Below, piece by piece: positions 14,863 to 24,173 of a stretch of 38,554 nt of DNA; the first letter of the stretch is position 1, and every line of letters begins with the position of its first letter. The position numbers were made by a program, and so were the translations under genes. The DNA is taken from contig NZ_JAAALB010000052.1 of NCBI RefSeq assembly GCF_009905545.1, positions 1-38,554 of the forward strand. The letters run 5' to 3'. This stretch comes from Cellulophaga sp. BC115SP. GTDB taxonomy: Bacteria; Bacteroidota; Bacteroidia; Cytophagales; Spirosomataceae. The notes beneath the pieces were generated by a model, which was not told where the DNA came from, ran no database searches, and saw only the letters and a list, made by a program, of their open reading frames with translations.

Positions 14863-17010
14863 TTAGTAAACCACCACAATGCTTCCTTCTTTAGTAATGA
14901 TATTACCAGAAAGGTCTTCTACTTGAACCTGAAAAGCGTAACTTCCCGCAGGCACTTTGTTGCCATTTGAGCTTGTACCGTCCCAACCCAACTGTGGATT
15001 ATTTTGATAGTTGGCGTTTTCAATAAATGAAATTAAATTGCCCCAACGGTCGAAAATGGACATTTTAGTAGCCTTGATAAATCGCCCTTGAATATAAAAT
15101 GTGTCATTTAGCCCATCGCCATTAGGCGTAAATGCCTGTGCCGAAAGTGCCAACGAAGGACGTTGATATTCTACATAATTAGAAAGGGTAGTTGGAGGAT
15201 AGCTACTTGGATAACCCTCAATCGCTAAATAAATAGTTTGCCCTTCTGCTTCAGGAATGTTCAAGGTAGAAAGGTTGAGCGAATTTTTGGTGCTTGTATA
15301 AGGCAGACCAGACCCTGAGGTATTAATGGGGAGACCTGTACTAGGGTTGACCCTATAGATTTTATATTCTGTAATGGGGTCTGTAAAAGAACTTTCGGGA
15401 GACCAAATCATTGACGAGCCTTGCATTTGAGCAAAAATGGGACAAATTTTAGACGATGGTTGGGACTCGCCACAGCCACCTGTCCATGTCATATAAAAGC
15501 AATACTGCTGAGCGCTTGGATTTACCGAAGTGTCATCCCAAAAAGCACTCGCATCCGAATGTACTTTTGTATAATTACCATTTATGCTGTTGGCACGGTA
15601 GTAGTTGAAAGCTGTAAATGTTGGTAAATCTCCTCCTTCTTTTTCCAATGACGTTACACGAATCGACTGCCCGCCAATAACGGTACTGCCCACTTTACCA
15701 AGAGGCGTTGGTGGAATGGACGTATTTTTGATTTTTAATAAATTAGATGTGGATTTGGATTGGTAATTAGTGACGACTTTATAAGTGTACTCTTCACCAC
15801 AAATAACATCTGTATCATCATACAGATTATTGCCTATAGTCGTAATATTCCTTAGTAGCGATTCAGTGCCAGATGCATCAACTTTGAATACATCGTATGA
15901 GCGAAAAGTATTGTCAGGGAGACTGCTTTGTGCTACTGACCAAACAATGGTGTTACCCCCTTGCTTGGTATTGCCAGTAAGGGGTGTCGTACAAATTTCG
16001 TTAGTACTCTCAACGGTCTTAGCGTTGCAAATATCAAAGGCATTGACTTTAAAGCAATATTGTTTGGTAGGGTCAGGAACAGAGAATTTTTGTATTTCAC
16101 CTACTAATGAGGCAGTAGGTGTGTAAGTATAAACAGGTGTACCAGTTGTATTATAGGTTGATTCGCTTGTAGGATCACGCATCCAAATTTTATGTTCTAT
16201 TCCAGCAGTCGCTGCTACATTTAATGAAATCCCATTATCAATAGCAACATTGAATATAATGGGGGCTATAGGTGTTGAGACTGTGGTGAGTCTCTTTTGG
16301 TCAGATTCAGAACATTTACCATATTGACTTTTACCTTCTATAACAAAATCAAAACCCAAAATACTACTATTTATAGTTTGTGTTATCTCACGTGGATAAG
16401 TACTTGTAGAAACATTAAAACTTCTAGGGGAGGCGCCAAAAGGGGTTATAGAATAAGTGTAAGATTCAAACAATTTATTGGATGGGGCATCTAACAGAGT
16501 TATAGTAACTTTTTTCATTGTAGTAGTTCCCGGCTCATCACATAATTTTACAGTGTATTTTGGTTTTTCAAAATCTACAATCTGAATAACCTTACAAGCA
16601 TAATAGCCTGAACCGCCAATACTACCAAAACTTTTGATAAAGTAAATGCCTGGGGTAGTCGGTAAAGTTGTGGTGATTGAGTTTGTGTTGCTAGGTACAG
16701 GAATTGCGTTGGAGGTAGAAAGAACAGTTGCATTTTGAGTAATTTCAAAAGAGCGTGAGCCTCCACCTGTTACCAAGTCTTCTAAGGTTATTTGTTCACC
16801 TCTACAAAAATTAGAAGGAATGTTATTAGCGTTGAGAGCACCATTTCCATCGTATTCAATGAAGGTGGGGTTATTATTAATGCTAAATTTCCCTATATCT
16901 CCACTAGGCGCATCGGGGCATAGTTGTCCTAACGCAACTTCATGAAAAGTTACCAGAAGAAAAAGAAAAAAAATATTTCGAGTAAAGTATGTAGTAAATG
17001 AATGAATCAT
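14863..17010 (-). CDS. Large secreted protein with gliding-motility-associated C-terminal domain (T9SS cargo)
   Basis: Secreted or surface protein of 715 residues. The signal peptide spans roughly residues 1-29 (hydrophobic IFFLFLLV core, ending ALG-Q). The middle consists of immunoglobulin/fibronectin-III-like repeats, seen as recurring YxYKV/YCFxV strands and Pro/Thr linkers, with paired cysteines. The last about 90 residues are a type-B T9SS sorting domain: AFTPNGDGLNDTF, MSIFDRWGNLI, GWDG, VPAGSYAFQVQVED and a final VVVY. The start is placed at the ATG at 17010. The longer frame begins with TTG at 17028 and adds six residues before the signal peptide. An adhesin-like or structural surface role is likely, and no enzyme domain is seen. 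Confidence 0.88.
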   Translation of the reverse strand: MIHSFTTYFTRNIFFLFLLVTFHEVALGQLCPDAPSGDIGKFSINNNPTFIEYDGNGALNANNIPSNFCRGEQITLEDLVTGGGSRSFEITQNATVLSTSNAIPVPSNTNSITTTLPTTPGIYFIKSFGSIGGSGYYACKVIQIVDFEKPKYTVKLCDEPGTTTMKKVTITLLDAPSNKLFESYTYSITPFGASPRSFNVSTSTYPREITQTINSSILGFDFVIEGKSQYGKCSESDQKRLTTVSTPIAPIIFNVAIDNGISLNVAATAGIEHKIWMRDPTSESTYNTTGTPVYTYTPTASLVGEIQKFSVPDPTKQYCFKVNAFDICNAKTVESTNEICTTPLTGNTKQGGNTIVWSVAQSSLPDNTFRSYDVFKVDASGTESLLRNITTIGNNLYDDTDVICGEEYTYKVVTNYQSKSTSNLLKIKNTSIPPTPLGKVGSTVIGGQSIRVTSLEKEGGDLPTFTAFNYYRANSINGNYTKVHSDASAFWDDTSVNPSAQQYCFYMTWTGGCGESQPSSKICPIFAQMQGSSMIWSPESSFTDPITEYKIYRVNPSTGLPINTSGSGLPYTSTKNSLNLSTLNIPEAEGQTIYLAIEGYPSSYPPTTLSNYVEYQRPSLALSAQAFTPNGDGLNDTFYIQGRFIKATKMSIFDRWGNLISFIENANYQNNPQLGWDGTSSNGNKVPAGSYAFQVQVEDLSGNIITKEGSIVVVY

Positions 17011-17388
17011 AATGGTTAATATCTTCAAAAATCAACTTAGGATAAGATTAAATAAAGGTAGTAGCAATAACTATGCTAATCATGTATATAAACACAAATA
17101 GATAGGAGAGAAAAGGAAGATAATCTATCAACGAATGAGGTGCGATTTTATGATAAATATACAAAAAATAACACCTTTGTGAGTAAGCCTGTACTGACTC
17201 GGAACAAAATAGTATAACTTTGGAGTTTTAAATGAAATACAAATTTATGATATTGATTCGACACGAAAGTGTTGGCAAGAACATTCTCAAATTATAAAGA
17301 ATTGAATAGGTTACGTGAAAACGAGACTTCTTTATGACTTATTGAAACTCTGCTAATGCTTTTGTTTCGGCCCCAAAAAAATAAAAAG
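17011..17388. other. Divergent intergenic region upstream of ribBA
   Basis: No gene seen in 378 bases. It contains the promoter-like box at 17215-17222. The 167 bases between that box and the ribBA ATG were checked for an FMN riboswitch and show none of its conserved blocks. Confidence 0.45.
17215..17222 (+). promoter_or_regulatory. Probable -7 box for ribBA
   Basis: TAACTTTG, a full TAnnTTTG match preceded by AGTA. It implies a leader of about 160 bases before the ATG at 17389. No TTTG is found at the expected -33 distance. Confidence 0.4.
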
Positions 17389-18603
17389 ATGTCAGCTATT
17401 AAATTAGATAGTATTGAGGAGGCTATAGAAGCAATCAGAAATGGTGAAATAATCATTGTTGCTGATGATGAAGACCGTGAAAATGAAGGAGATATGATTT
17501 GTGCCTCCGAGGCAATCACTCCCGAAATGGTCAATTTTATGATTCGCGAAGGTCGTGGTTTAATGTGCGTATCCCTGACCGAAGAACGTTGTAATGAATT
17601 AGGTCTCGAAATGATGGTGGGCAATAATACTGCCTCGCACGAAACGCCATTTACTGTTTCTGTAGATTTATTAGGGCATGGCTGTACCACGGGTATTTCA
17701 GCTCCCGATCGTGCTAAAACGATTCAGGCATTAGTTGACGAAAATATCCGTCCTGAAGAGTTAGGTCGTCCTGGGCATATTTTTCCATTGAAGGCTCGTA
17801 AAGAAGGTGTTTTGCGTCGTACTGGGCACACAGAAGCTGCTATGGATTTTGCCAAATTGGCTGGTTTCAAGCCTTCAGGTGTACTTATCGAAGTATTGAA
17901 TGAGGATGGTACCATGGCGCGTCTTCCAGATTTGAGACGTATGGCTGATAAATTCAATTTGAAACTTGTGACGATCAAGGATTTGGTTGAATATCGCCTC
18001 AAAACAGAATCTTTGATTAAGCGTGAAATTGGTGTTGATATGCCAACCGAACATGGACATTTTGACTTGATTGCTTTTAAACAATTAAACACAGGCGAAA
18101 GTCACCTTGCTTTGGTAAAAGGTACTTGGGAAAAAGACGAACCCGTATTGGTACGTGTTCATAGCTCATGTGTTACAGGCGATATCTTTGGCTCATGCCG
18201 TTGCGATTGTGGGGCACAGCTACACAATGCCATGGAAATGGTCGAAAAAGCAGGAAAAGGAGTAGTCTTATATATGTTCCAAGAAGGGAGAGGTATTGGT
18301 TTGATTAACAAACTAAAGGCTTACAAACTTCAAGAACAAGGTCGTGATACCGTGGAGGCTAATTTGGAATTGGGCTTCAAAATGGATGAAAGAGATTATG
18401 GTGTAGGCGCACAAATTTTACGTGATTTGGGCGTTGGCAAAATCAAATTGATTTCGAATAACCCTAAAAAACGTGCTGCTCTTTTTGGTTATGGTCTCGA
18501 AATCGTAGAAACTGTTGCAATCGAAATTGCACCAAATCCGCACAATGAGCGCTATTTGCAAACCAAGCGTGACAAAATGGGACATAATATCTTAAAAGGA
18601 TAG
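17389..18603 (+). CDS. ribBA: Bifunctional 3,4-dihydroxy-2-butanone-4-phosphate synthase / GTP cyclohydrolase II
   Basis: Supplies both precursors of riboflavin. The N-terminal half (about 1-203) is the RibB domain with [10 protein letters not shown] (25-34), [11 protein letters not shown], and [17 protein letters not shown]. The C-terminal half (about 205-404) is the RibA domain with the zinc ligands in [15 protein letters not shown] and GTP-site residues in FQEGRGIGL. Both active sites look intact. The length of 404 is standard for the fusion. The ATG at 17389 ([20 protein letters not shown]) matches the family start, so the in-frame ATG at 17356 is rejected. It is monocistronic, followed by a hairpin and the convergent SPFH gene. 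Confidence 0.96.
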   Translation: MSAIKLDSIEEAIEAIRNGEIIIVADDEDRENEGDMICASEAITPEMVNFMIREGRGLMCVSLTEERCNELGLEMMVGNNTASHETPFTVSVDLLGHGCTTGISAPDRAKTIQALVDENIRPEELGRPGHIFPLKARKEGVLRRTGHTEAAMDFAKLAGFKPSGVLIEVLNEDGTMARLPDLRRMADKFNLKLVTIKDLVEYRLKTESLIKREIGVDMPTEHGHFDLIAFKQLNTGESHLALVKGTWEKDEPVLVRVHSSCVTGDIFGSCRCDCGAQLHNAMEMVEKAGKGVVLYMFQEGRGIGLINKLKAYKLQEQGRDTVEANLELGFKMDERDYGVGAQILRDLGVGKIKLISNNPKKRAALFGYGLEIVETVAIEIAPNPHNERYLQTKRDKMGHNILKG

Positions 18604-18610
18604 TTTTTGA

Positions 18611-18668
18611 ATTTGAAGATTTGAAAATTTGTTTTTTTGTATCAAAACTCATTTTCAAATCTTCAAAT
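18611..18668. terminator. Inverted repeat between convergent genes
   Basis: Perfect 18-base arms (18611-18628 and 18651-18668), AT-rich with core GAAGATTTGAAAAT, around a 22-base loop containing seven T. The motif CAAATCTTCAAATTA (18656-18670) recurs reverse-complemented at 31601-31615. Confidence 0.55.
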
Positions 18669-18683
18669 TAGCCAATCTTCAAA

Positions 18684-19583
18684 TTAATTTAAGATAATTG
18701 GTGTATTTCCCTTGGCTCCCATAATGATTACTTTTGCATTAGGAGATAACGACAAATCTCTTTGTGCTTTGATAGCTTCATATTGCAATTGCTTGTCACT
18801 CAGTCCTGTAGAAATAATTCTTTGATAATCAGCAATACCTTGCGCTTCTACTCTTTTACGTTCAGCCTCTTGTTTTTCTTTTTGTAAAACAAATTGCATT
18901 TTTTGCGCTTCCTGCTCGGCATTAATTTTAGATTCAATCGTTTGTTTTACCGAAGCTGGTAAATTAATATTTCGAATCAAAAGTTGTTCAAGAATAATCC
19001 CTCTATTCTTCAAATCGATATCAATTGCTTTAAAAATACGATTCTGAAATTCATCTCTTCTGGTCGAGTATAGCGATACTGCATCATAATAGACTGCGTT
19101 ATCTCGAATTTTGGTACGCGTAATCGGACGAATGATTTTATCTTTGTAATCAGCTCCAATTTGTTTCAAAATGGCAGGTGCTTGTGCGGGACTGATCCGA
19201 TAAAGTACCGTTAAGTCAATAATCACTTCCAAACCATCCGCCGTCAATACCCTGATGGCGTCGTCTCCTTCTTTGTCTCCTTCATCGTGTGTTGCCGACA
19301 TGGTATAGTTTTGCGTTTTAATATCAAACATCGTTACATCATCTAGCGGGTTAATAAAATTCAATCCACTTTCTAAGGTCTTGTTTTGTACTTCGCCAAA
19401 TAAAGAAGGTACGCCAACTTGTCCAGTATCTACTTTTCGGACAACAGAAGTAGAAAATCCAATAAGAAAGAAGATAACACCAGCAATGGAAAGTGGACGA
19501 GCAATACGTTGAAGGTTCGCATTGGGACTGTTGAACATATATCCTGCGATGAACAACATTAACCCCAAAATCATCAGTATCAT
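18684..19583 (-). CDS. Prohibitin-like SPFH domain membrane protein
   Basis: Protein of 299 residues with two N-terminal hydrophobic segments (about 2-19 and 30-47). An SPFH/Band 7 domain follows, from about 48 (VVRKVDTGQVGVPSLFGEV) to 215. A charged coiled-coil runs from about 218 to 265 (KINAEQEAQKMQFVLQKEKQ). LESGLNFINPLDDVTMFDIKTQ and LLIRNINLPASVKQTIESK are prohibitin-type blocks. Such proteins form large membrane-associated rings linked to membrane organisation or protease control. No NfeD or FtsH partner is adjacent, so the partner is unknown. It is a separate unit from the upstream Mpo1-like gene because a terminator lies between them. Confidence 0.9.
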   Translation of the reverse strand: MILMILGLMLFIAGYMFNSPNANLQRIARPLSIAGVIFFLIGFSTSVVRKVDTGQVGVPSLFGEVQNKTLESGLNFINPLDDVTMFDIKTQNYTMSATHDEGDKEGDDAIRVLTADGLEVIIDLTVLYRISPAQAPAILKQIGADYKDKIIRPITRTKIRDNAVYYDAVSLYSTRRDEFQNRIFKAIDIDLKNRGIILEQLLIRNINLPASVKQTIESKINAEQEAQKMQFVLQKEKQEAERKRVEAQGIADYQRIISTGLSDKQLQYEAIKAQRDLSLSPNAKVIIMGAKGNTPIILN

Positions 19584-19616
19584 GTTTTTTAAATTTAAGT
19601 GATTGGTTTATAAAAT

Positions 19617-19652
19617 AATACAGCACCAAATAAGCTCATTTGGTGCTGTATT
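19617..19652. terminator. Intrinsic terminator of the Mpo1-like gene
   Basis: Perfect 15-base arms AATACAGCACCAAAT (19617-19631) and ATTTGGTGCTGTATT (19638-19652) with a six-base loop, followed on the minus strand by TATTATTTTA-like T-rich sequence. It lies between two minus-strand genes. Confidence 0.7.
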
Positions 19653-19711
19653 GTTCACGAATATGATGAGTGGCATTAGCGAATGCCAGAGTGTCTAAAA
19701 CTTATATGATA

Positions 19712-20179
19712 TTAAAAGGTAATCCCAAAACGTTGATAAATAAAACTCAATAACCACGCAGGTCCAATCATTAAAAATTGTAAGTCCTTAAAAAATGAAG
19801 GTTTGCGTCCTTCTACTTTATGACCCCAAAACTGACCAATCCAAGCAAAAATGAAAATGGTTGAGCAAAATTGCCAAAGTGGTGCAATTCCAGAAGATTC
19901 AATAGCTAAACAGAGAAGTAAACAGATAAGGGAAAAGACAAACATCCCAATGGATAGAGATTTGGAAAGTACAAAGTAATAAAACGTAGTAAAAGTAAGC
20001 ATCAACATAGCCAGATTTCCTTCAATCCCCAGCACATTGAAAAAGGGAAGTTTTACACTAAAGAAAAAACCAACAATACTAAAAAAGATGAGTGGTACAC
20101 AAATGGAATGTACTGCTTTGTTTGTAGCATTTTGATGACTTTCGCCATACTCTGATAACCATTGATAAATTGTCTTCAT
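19712..20179 (-). CDS. Mpo1-like (DUF962) membrane protein
   Basis: Small integral membrane protein of 155 residues in the DUF962/YGL010w family, whose yeast member Mpo1 is an iron-dependent dioxygenase of 2-hydroxy fatty acids. The N-terminal block HQNATNKAVHSICVPLIFF (15-33) holds the conserved His residues. The second block FAWIGQFWGHKVEGRKPSFF (111-130) holds another His near the membrane face. Three to four hydrophobic helices lie between and after them. Family assignment is firm. The bacterial activity, possibly alpha-oxidation of hydroxy lipids, is inferred from the yeast enzyme. Confidence 0.87.
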   Translation of the reverse strand: MKTIYQWLSEYGESHQNATNKAVHSICVPLIFFSIVGFFFSVKLPFFNVLGIEGNLAMLMLTFTTFYYFVLSKSLSIGMFVFSLICLLLCLAIESSGIAPLWQFCSTIFIFAWIGQFWGHKVEGRKPSFFKDLQFLMIGPAWLLSFIYQRFGITF

Positions 20180-20680
20180 AACGTGTTAGTGATTTTAGGA
20201 ATTAAGTAATCTTAGTTAATTTATGGTTTGGGTTTTGTTTCTAGTAAATAATCATTCAAGCCCTTAGGCTTTATATTTAATACTGGAATGTTGATTTCTA
20301 AAAGGGTAGAAGCATACGATTACCTTGTTTAATCAAAATGACTCAACAAGAAAATATCACTCCGATGGAGCGAATGATTTTAAGGATTAAGAAGATTGTT
20401 TTATGATAAATGACTGATTGTAACCGTACTATCCGAGTATAAAAATATTGTCGATGAAAACTCGATAAAAGTCGGTACTAACATTTAGAGCGGAAAGACT
20501 AAAATCACCTAATTATCAAAAGCTTATAGTGATTTTTTACGAATATAATAAAAAAAGTGAAAAAGTCGCTGTTCATATTTCAAATTTCTTCATTAAAAAA
20601 GAAAATATACGAAGCTTAAATTTGTTTTATTCCTTGCGCTAGTGACAACATTCAAAACAACAAGAAAACCTAAAATGTCG

Positions 20681-20688
20681 TATCTTCG
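20681..20688 (+). promoter_or_regulatory. Possible -7 box upstream of tdk
   Basis: TATCTTCG followed by CAG, one base away from TAnnTTTG. If used, transcription would start near 20695 and cross the inverted-repeat element before reaching the tdk start 244 bases on. No clear -33 box. Confidence 0.3.
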
Positions 20689-20705
20689 CAGTCTTAATAG
20701 GGGGC

Positions 20706-20874
20706 TTTAGGCTGTAAGCAGTAGGCATTAGGCAAAAAACTAGAAACTCTTTTATACTTTCAGTTTACGAGCTTAGTACCCATTGCGGGTAAAATTATGT
20801 TAGTTTTACTCAAGTACTTAAGTTAGTGAGCAAAAAAATCTTTTTTACCTAATGCCTACGGCTTATAGCCTAAA
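20706..20874. repeat. Inverted-repeat element, 33-base arms
   Basis: Left arm 20706-20738 (TTTAGGCTGTAAGCAGTAGG and on) and right arm 20842-20874 pair over 33 bases with three mismatches, enclosing 103 bases without an open frame. It resembles a miniature inverted-repeat insertion or a long leader hairpin. Confidence 0.6.
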
Positions 20875-20938
20875 ACGTATTAATGCAATTTTATTTTGTA
20901 TTAATATTTATTCAATTTTTAGACTAAATTTTTAAATC

Positions 20939-21514
20939 GTGTTCATCGAACCTTATCATAATCAACAACAAACAGGTCAGCGAACTGGATGGATAGAAGT
21001 AATTTGTGGATCAATGTTTTCTGGAAAAACAGAAGAATTGATTCGTCGCCTCAATCGTGCCAGAATCGCCAAGCAAGATGTTAAAATTTTCAAACCTGCT
21101 GTAGATACCCGCTATCATCATGAAGATATAGTTTCGCATAATGCCTCGTCTATCTCTTCGATACCCTTAAAAGACCCAGCAGAAATGCTTTCTTTGGCAG
21201 GTAACTGCGATGTGGTAGGTATTGATGAAGCTCAGTTTTTTCAAGAATCAGTCGTGGAAGTTGCCAACCAATTGGCAGACGCTGGTAAAAGAGTTATTGT
21301 CGCAGGGTTAGATATGGACTTTCAAGGCAAGCCTTTTGGACCAATGCCAAGCCTTATGTCAATTGCCGAGTATATCACTAAAGTGCATGCCGTATGTGTT
21401 GTTTGTGGTGATGTCGCCAACTATTCCTACCGTAAAATTCCTGCACAAAATCAAGTACTATTGGGCGAAACCGATAGTTATGAAGCAAGATGTCGCAAAT
21501 GTTTTCATACATAA
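20939..21514 (+). CDS. tdk: Thymidine kinase
   Basis: Type II thymidine kinase of 191 residues that phosphorylates thymidine for dTTP salvage. It has the P-loop GSMFSGKT (24-31), the DEAQFF metal-binding block, an LDMDFQGKPFGPM lasso-region block and zinc ligands CVVCGD and CRKC at the C-terminal end. The start is GTG at 20939: no ATG fits, and the resulting MFIEP N-terminus before GWIEVICGSM is usual for Bacteroidota enzymes. It is first in a tight unit with porZ (20 bases on) and the YkgJ-like gene. Confidence 0.95.
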   Translation: MFIEPYHNQQQTGQRTGWIEVICGSMFSGKTEELIRRLNRARIAKQDVKIFKPAVDTRYHHEDIVSHNASSISSIPLKDPAEMLSLAGNCDVVGIDEAQFFQESVVEVANQLADAGKRVIVAGLDMDFQGKPFGPMPSLMSIAEYITKVHAVCVVCGDVANYSYRKIPAQNQVLLGETDSYEARCRKCFHT

Positions 21515-21534
21515 AAAAAACTACCGAAGTTGGA

Positions 21535-23391
21535 ATGAAATCTTCTCAGGTATTATTCCAACTTCTCATGCTATTGTGTGTGGTTCAGGTAGCTGTAACC
21601 CATGCAGTGGCACAACTTTCTACTCCAGTAGGTACTTGGAGGACGCATTTTAATTATAAAAAAGCCAAAGCGCTAGCACAAGCAGGTAATCTGATTTATT
21701 GTGCCACCGAGCAAGGACTTTTTTATTATGACAAATCTGCTAATGAGGCCAATGTACTGACCAAATTGGATGGTTTGAGCAATAACCAAATCGCTCAAAT
21801 CAAAATCCATTCTTCACTCAAATTATTAATCATCGGATACGCTTCGGGAGCCCTAGACTTGGTACAACTCGATAGTCAGTTTGAACCTACTTCTCAGATT
21901 ACAACGCTCAAATTTATCGAAGAAAATACTGCTATTCTTAGCTCCAAGAATGTTTCAGATATTAGCTTTTACCAAAACACAGCCTTCATGTCTTATGATT
22001 TTGGCTTAGTTGTATTGGATTTGGATAAAAAAGAAGTGAAAGAAACCTATTTGTATTTGGGCGAAAATGGCAACGCATTGGGAGTATCTCAAAGTGTGGT
22101 AGTAGGAAATATCCTGTATATCTCCACACCCATCGGAATACGTCAAGCAACCCTTAGTAATGAAGTCAATTTGCAGTACTTTGGTAACTGGACTACCCTA
22201 AAATCTCCAAATGGAACCGCGTTGAAAGGAGCTTTGAGCGTAACAGGCACTCAGTTGTGGATAGGAAGTACCGAAGGTGATTTATGGAAATATACCAACG
22301 GGCAACTGCTATCTACCCTAAAATTTGCCACAGGTATCGACAAACTTATTGCCTTAGATACACAACATTTGCTTATCAAAAATGGTACAATACTGAGAGT
22401 TTACCAAACCTCCGACGAATCAGTTTCTCGCTTGACAGAGCCTTTGGCTCTACAATTGCAAGATGGTTTTTGGGATAATCAACAAAAGTTTTGGATAGCC
22501 GATTATGCGAATGGTTTAGTGAGTAACATTTCTGGTACATACAAATCCTACAGTCCAATGAGTCAAGATACGCTTTTTCAATACCGTAAAGATTCTATTA
22601 TTCTGGACTCTGACAAAAATCGCTGGACGCGCTTAGGCGCTTATCAAGGCATAATGGTAGAAACTCCAGCCAAACAAAGAACATATTTGTACAGTGGTAA
22701 AGGGCAAGGAAACCTCCCGAGTGCGACGGTTGCCAGTATGACTTTGGACAAGTATGGACAGATATGGGTGGGAACTACCGCTGGGGTAGCCGTTTTTGAC
22801 GACCCTGCAAGTGTGGTTTCAGGGCGTAATTTGGATGCTTACACACCAATTTTTGAGAAACGAAGACTTTTAGCTAATGAAACGGTAACGACTATTGCTA
22901 TCGACGGGGGCAATCGCAAATGGATGGGTACGAACAATGGGGTATTTCTATTTTCAGAGGATGGCACCGAATTGGTTAGTAATTTTACAGTCGCAAATTC
23001 GCCGCTTCCAAGTAATCAAATCTCGTACATTGGCATCGAGCCATCTACAGGCGAAGTATTTATGCGAACCTCACAAGGAATGGTTTCTTATCAAGGAACA
23101 GCCATGGAAGCAGGCGATAATATTTCAGGAAAAGCCTTGATTTACCCCAATCCTGTTCGTCCAGAATATGAAGGTTTGATTACCATAGATGGATTATACG
23201 AAAATGTAGTCGTAAAAATTACGGACGTAGCGGGTCGCTTGATTTATGAAACCAAATCCAACGGTTCAAGAGCGGTTTGGAATGGACAATATCCAACAGG
23301 AGGTAAAGTTCCAACAGGAATATATTATGTAATGACAAGTACCGACGAAGGCAATCAGGCATTAATGGGAAAAATAGCCGTAGTCAGATAA
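21535..23391 (+). CDS. porZ: Type IX secretion system protein PorZ
   Basis: Exported beta-propeller protein of 618 residues that belongs to the T9SS cell-surface attachment complex. The signal peptide is residues 1-27 (hydrophobic LLMLLCVVQVAV, ending AVA-Q). The first propeller begins VGTWRTHFNYKKAKALAQAG and IYCATEQGLFYYDK, with typical GLSNNQI turns. Later blades show QIWVGTTAGVAVFDD and RKWMGTNNGVFLFS. A type-A T9SS sorting domain closes it (LIYPNPVRPEYEG, ITDVAGRLIYE, VPTGIYYV, final KIAVVR). I prefer the ATG at 21535 over the ATG at 21490, which overlaps tdk and puts 15 extra polar residues before the signal peptide. It is probably co-transcribed with tdk and the YkgJ-like gene. Confidence 0.88.
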   Translation: MKSSQVLFQLLMLLCVVQVAVTHAVAQLSTPVGTWRTHFNYKKAKALAQAGNLIYCATEQGLFYYDKSANEANVLTKLDGLSNNQIAQIKIHSSLKLLIIGYASGALDLVQLDSQFEPTSQITTLKFIEENTAILSSKNVSDISFYQNTAFMSYDFGLVVLDLDKKEVKETYLYLGENGNALGVSQSVVVGNILYISTPIGIRQATLSNEVNLQYFGNWTTLKSPNGTALKGALSVTGTQLWIGSTEGDLWKYTNGQLLSTLKFATGIDKLIALDTQHLLIKNGTILRVYQTSDESVSRLTEPLALQLQDGFWDNQQKFWIADYANGLVSNISGTYKSYSPMSQDTLFQYRKDSIILDSDKNRWTRLGAYQGIMVETPAKQRTYLYSGKGQGNLPSATVASMTLDKYGQIWVGTTAGVAVFDDPASVVSGRNLDAYTPIFEKRRLLANETVTTIAIDGGNRKWMGTNNGVFLFSEDGTELVSNFTVANSPLPSNQISYIGIEPSTGEVFMRTSQGMVSYQGTAMEAGDNISGKALIYPNPVRPEYEGLITIDGLYENVVVKITDVAGRLIYETKSNGSRAVWNGQYPTGGKVPTGIYYVMTSTDEGNQALMGKIAVVR

Positions 23392-23402
23392 AATTGTAGA
23401 AT

Positions 23403-23906
23403 ATGCTATACAATCAAGATACCATCACCGAGTTTAGAGATGCTTCATTGAATAAGTATCCCGAAAACAAAAAGTTTTTTGAAAGATTAAAAACCAAAAA
23501 AGTAAAAAACCTTGACGAATTGTTTCATCCTCGTCATGAAGAGATTTTTGAAGAAGTTGACTGTTTGGCTTGTGCGAATTGTTGTAAAACGACAAGTCCG
23601 ATTTTTACTGATATAGATATTGAAAGAATTGCTAAGCATTTGCGCATGCGCCCTGCACAGTTAATCGATAAGTATTTGCATCTGGACAAAGACCAAGACT
23701 ATGTACTCAATAGTTCGCCGTGCACATTTTTGGGAGCAGATAATTATTGTTCAATTTATGAAGTAAGACCCAGAGCATGCAGAGAATATCCACATACTGA
23801 CCGAAAAAATATGTCGGGTATCATGAAGTTGACCTTAGAAAATACCAAAGTGTGCCCCGCAGTATTTGAAATTGTAGAACAATTGAAAAATCTAAAAATC
23901 GTGTAA
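23403..23906 (+). CDS. YkgJ-family cysteine cluster protein
   Basis: Cytoplasmic protein of 167 residues with the zinc/iron-chelating cysteine cluster of the YkgJ (UPF0153) family: C54-x2-C57-x2-C60-C61, then CTFLGADNYCSIYEVRPRAC with REYP, and a late Cys in KVCPAVFE. The family binds a metal, possibly an Fe-S cluster, and its general function is unsettled. It begins 11 bases after the porZ stop, so it is the last gene of the tdk-porZ unit. No link to secretion is shown. Confidence 0.88.
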   Translation: MLYNQDTITEFRDASLNKYPENKKFFERLKTKKVKNLDELFHPRHEEIFEEVDCLACANCCKTTSPIFTDIDIERIAKHLRMRPAQLIDKYLHLDKDQDYVLNSSPCTFLGADNYCSIYEVRPRACREYPHTDRKNMSGIMKLTLENTKVCPAVFEIVEQLKNLKIV

Positions 23907-24094
23907 GTATATTGTTTCCTAAAAATAACAACATCTTCAAAGAAGTGGTGCTGTTTTAGGGCTTAATGTAATAAATTACGTATTCCCCAAACGAGATATT
24001 GACAGTTAAGTAATAAATGACTGATTTAGTATTAAATACAGACTAGAAACCTATATAATATTTCGTTATAACATAGAAAAAACAAACTTTTCTG

Positions 24095-24102
24095 TAATTT
24101 TG
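24095..24102 (+). promoter_or_regulatory. Possible -7 box for the ROK gene
   Basis: TAATTTTG, a full TAnnTTTG match 71 bases upstream of the ATG at 24174, without a clear -33 box. Confidence 0.3.
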
Positions 24103-24173
24103 AAAAAATTTTAATATACTGTAATCCCAATTACTAATCATACATATAACTTTAAAACTTACAATTTTACTAG

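Larger units (their letters stand above)
20180..20938. other. Long non-coding stretch upstream of tdk
   Basis: At 759 bases this is the largest gap in the window. It holds a 22-codon open frame (20338-20406, ATG to TGA, starting MTQQENITPMERM), too short to call a gene. It also holds a promoter-like TATCTTCG box (20681-20688) and a 33-base inverted repeat pair (20706-20738 / 20842-20874). No tRNA or known RNA family was recognised. Confidence 0.5.

Noticed and set aside
17222-17389. Possible FMN riboswitch in the ribBA leader
   Set aside because: The leader is long enough, but the conserved AGGGG/GGAUUC-type blocks and multi-branch pairing are not present.
17292-17690. 132-codon minus-strand open frame opposite ribBA
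   Set aside because: It lies over the clearly coding ribBA frame; Ser/Ile-rich antisense translation without a domain.
20338-20406. 22-codon open frame MTQQENITPMERM... upstream of tdk
   Set aside because: Too short, no visible ribosome binding site or promoter, and the frame does not continue; it may be chance or a decayed gene end.
20641-20705. Search for a tRNA or small RNA before the inverted repeat upstream of tdk
   Set aside because: No cloverleaf, T-loop or other known RNA signature found; only a promoter-like box.
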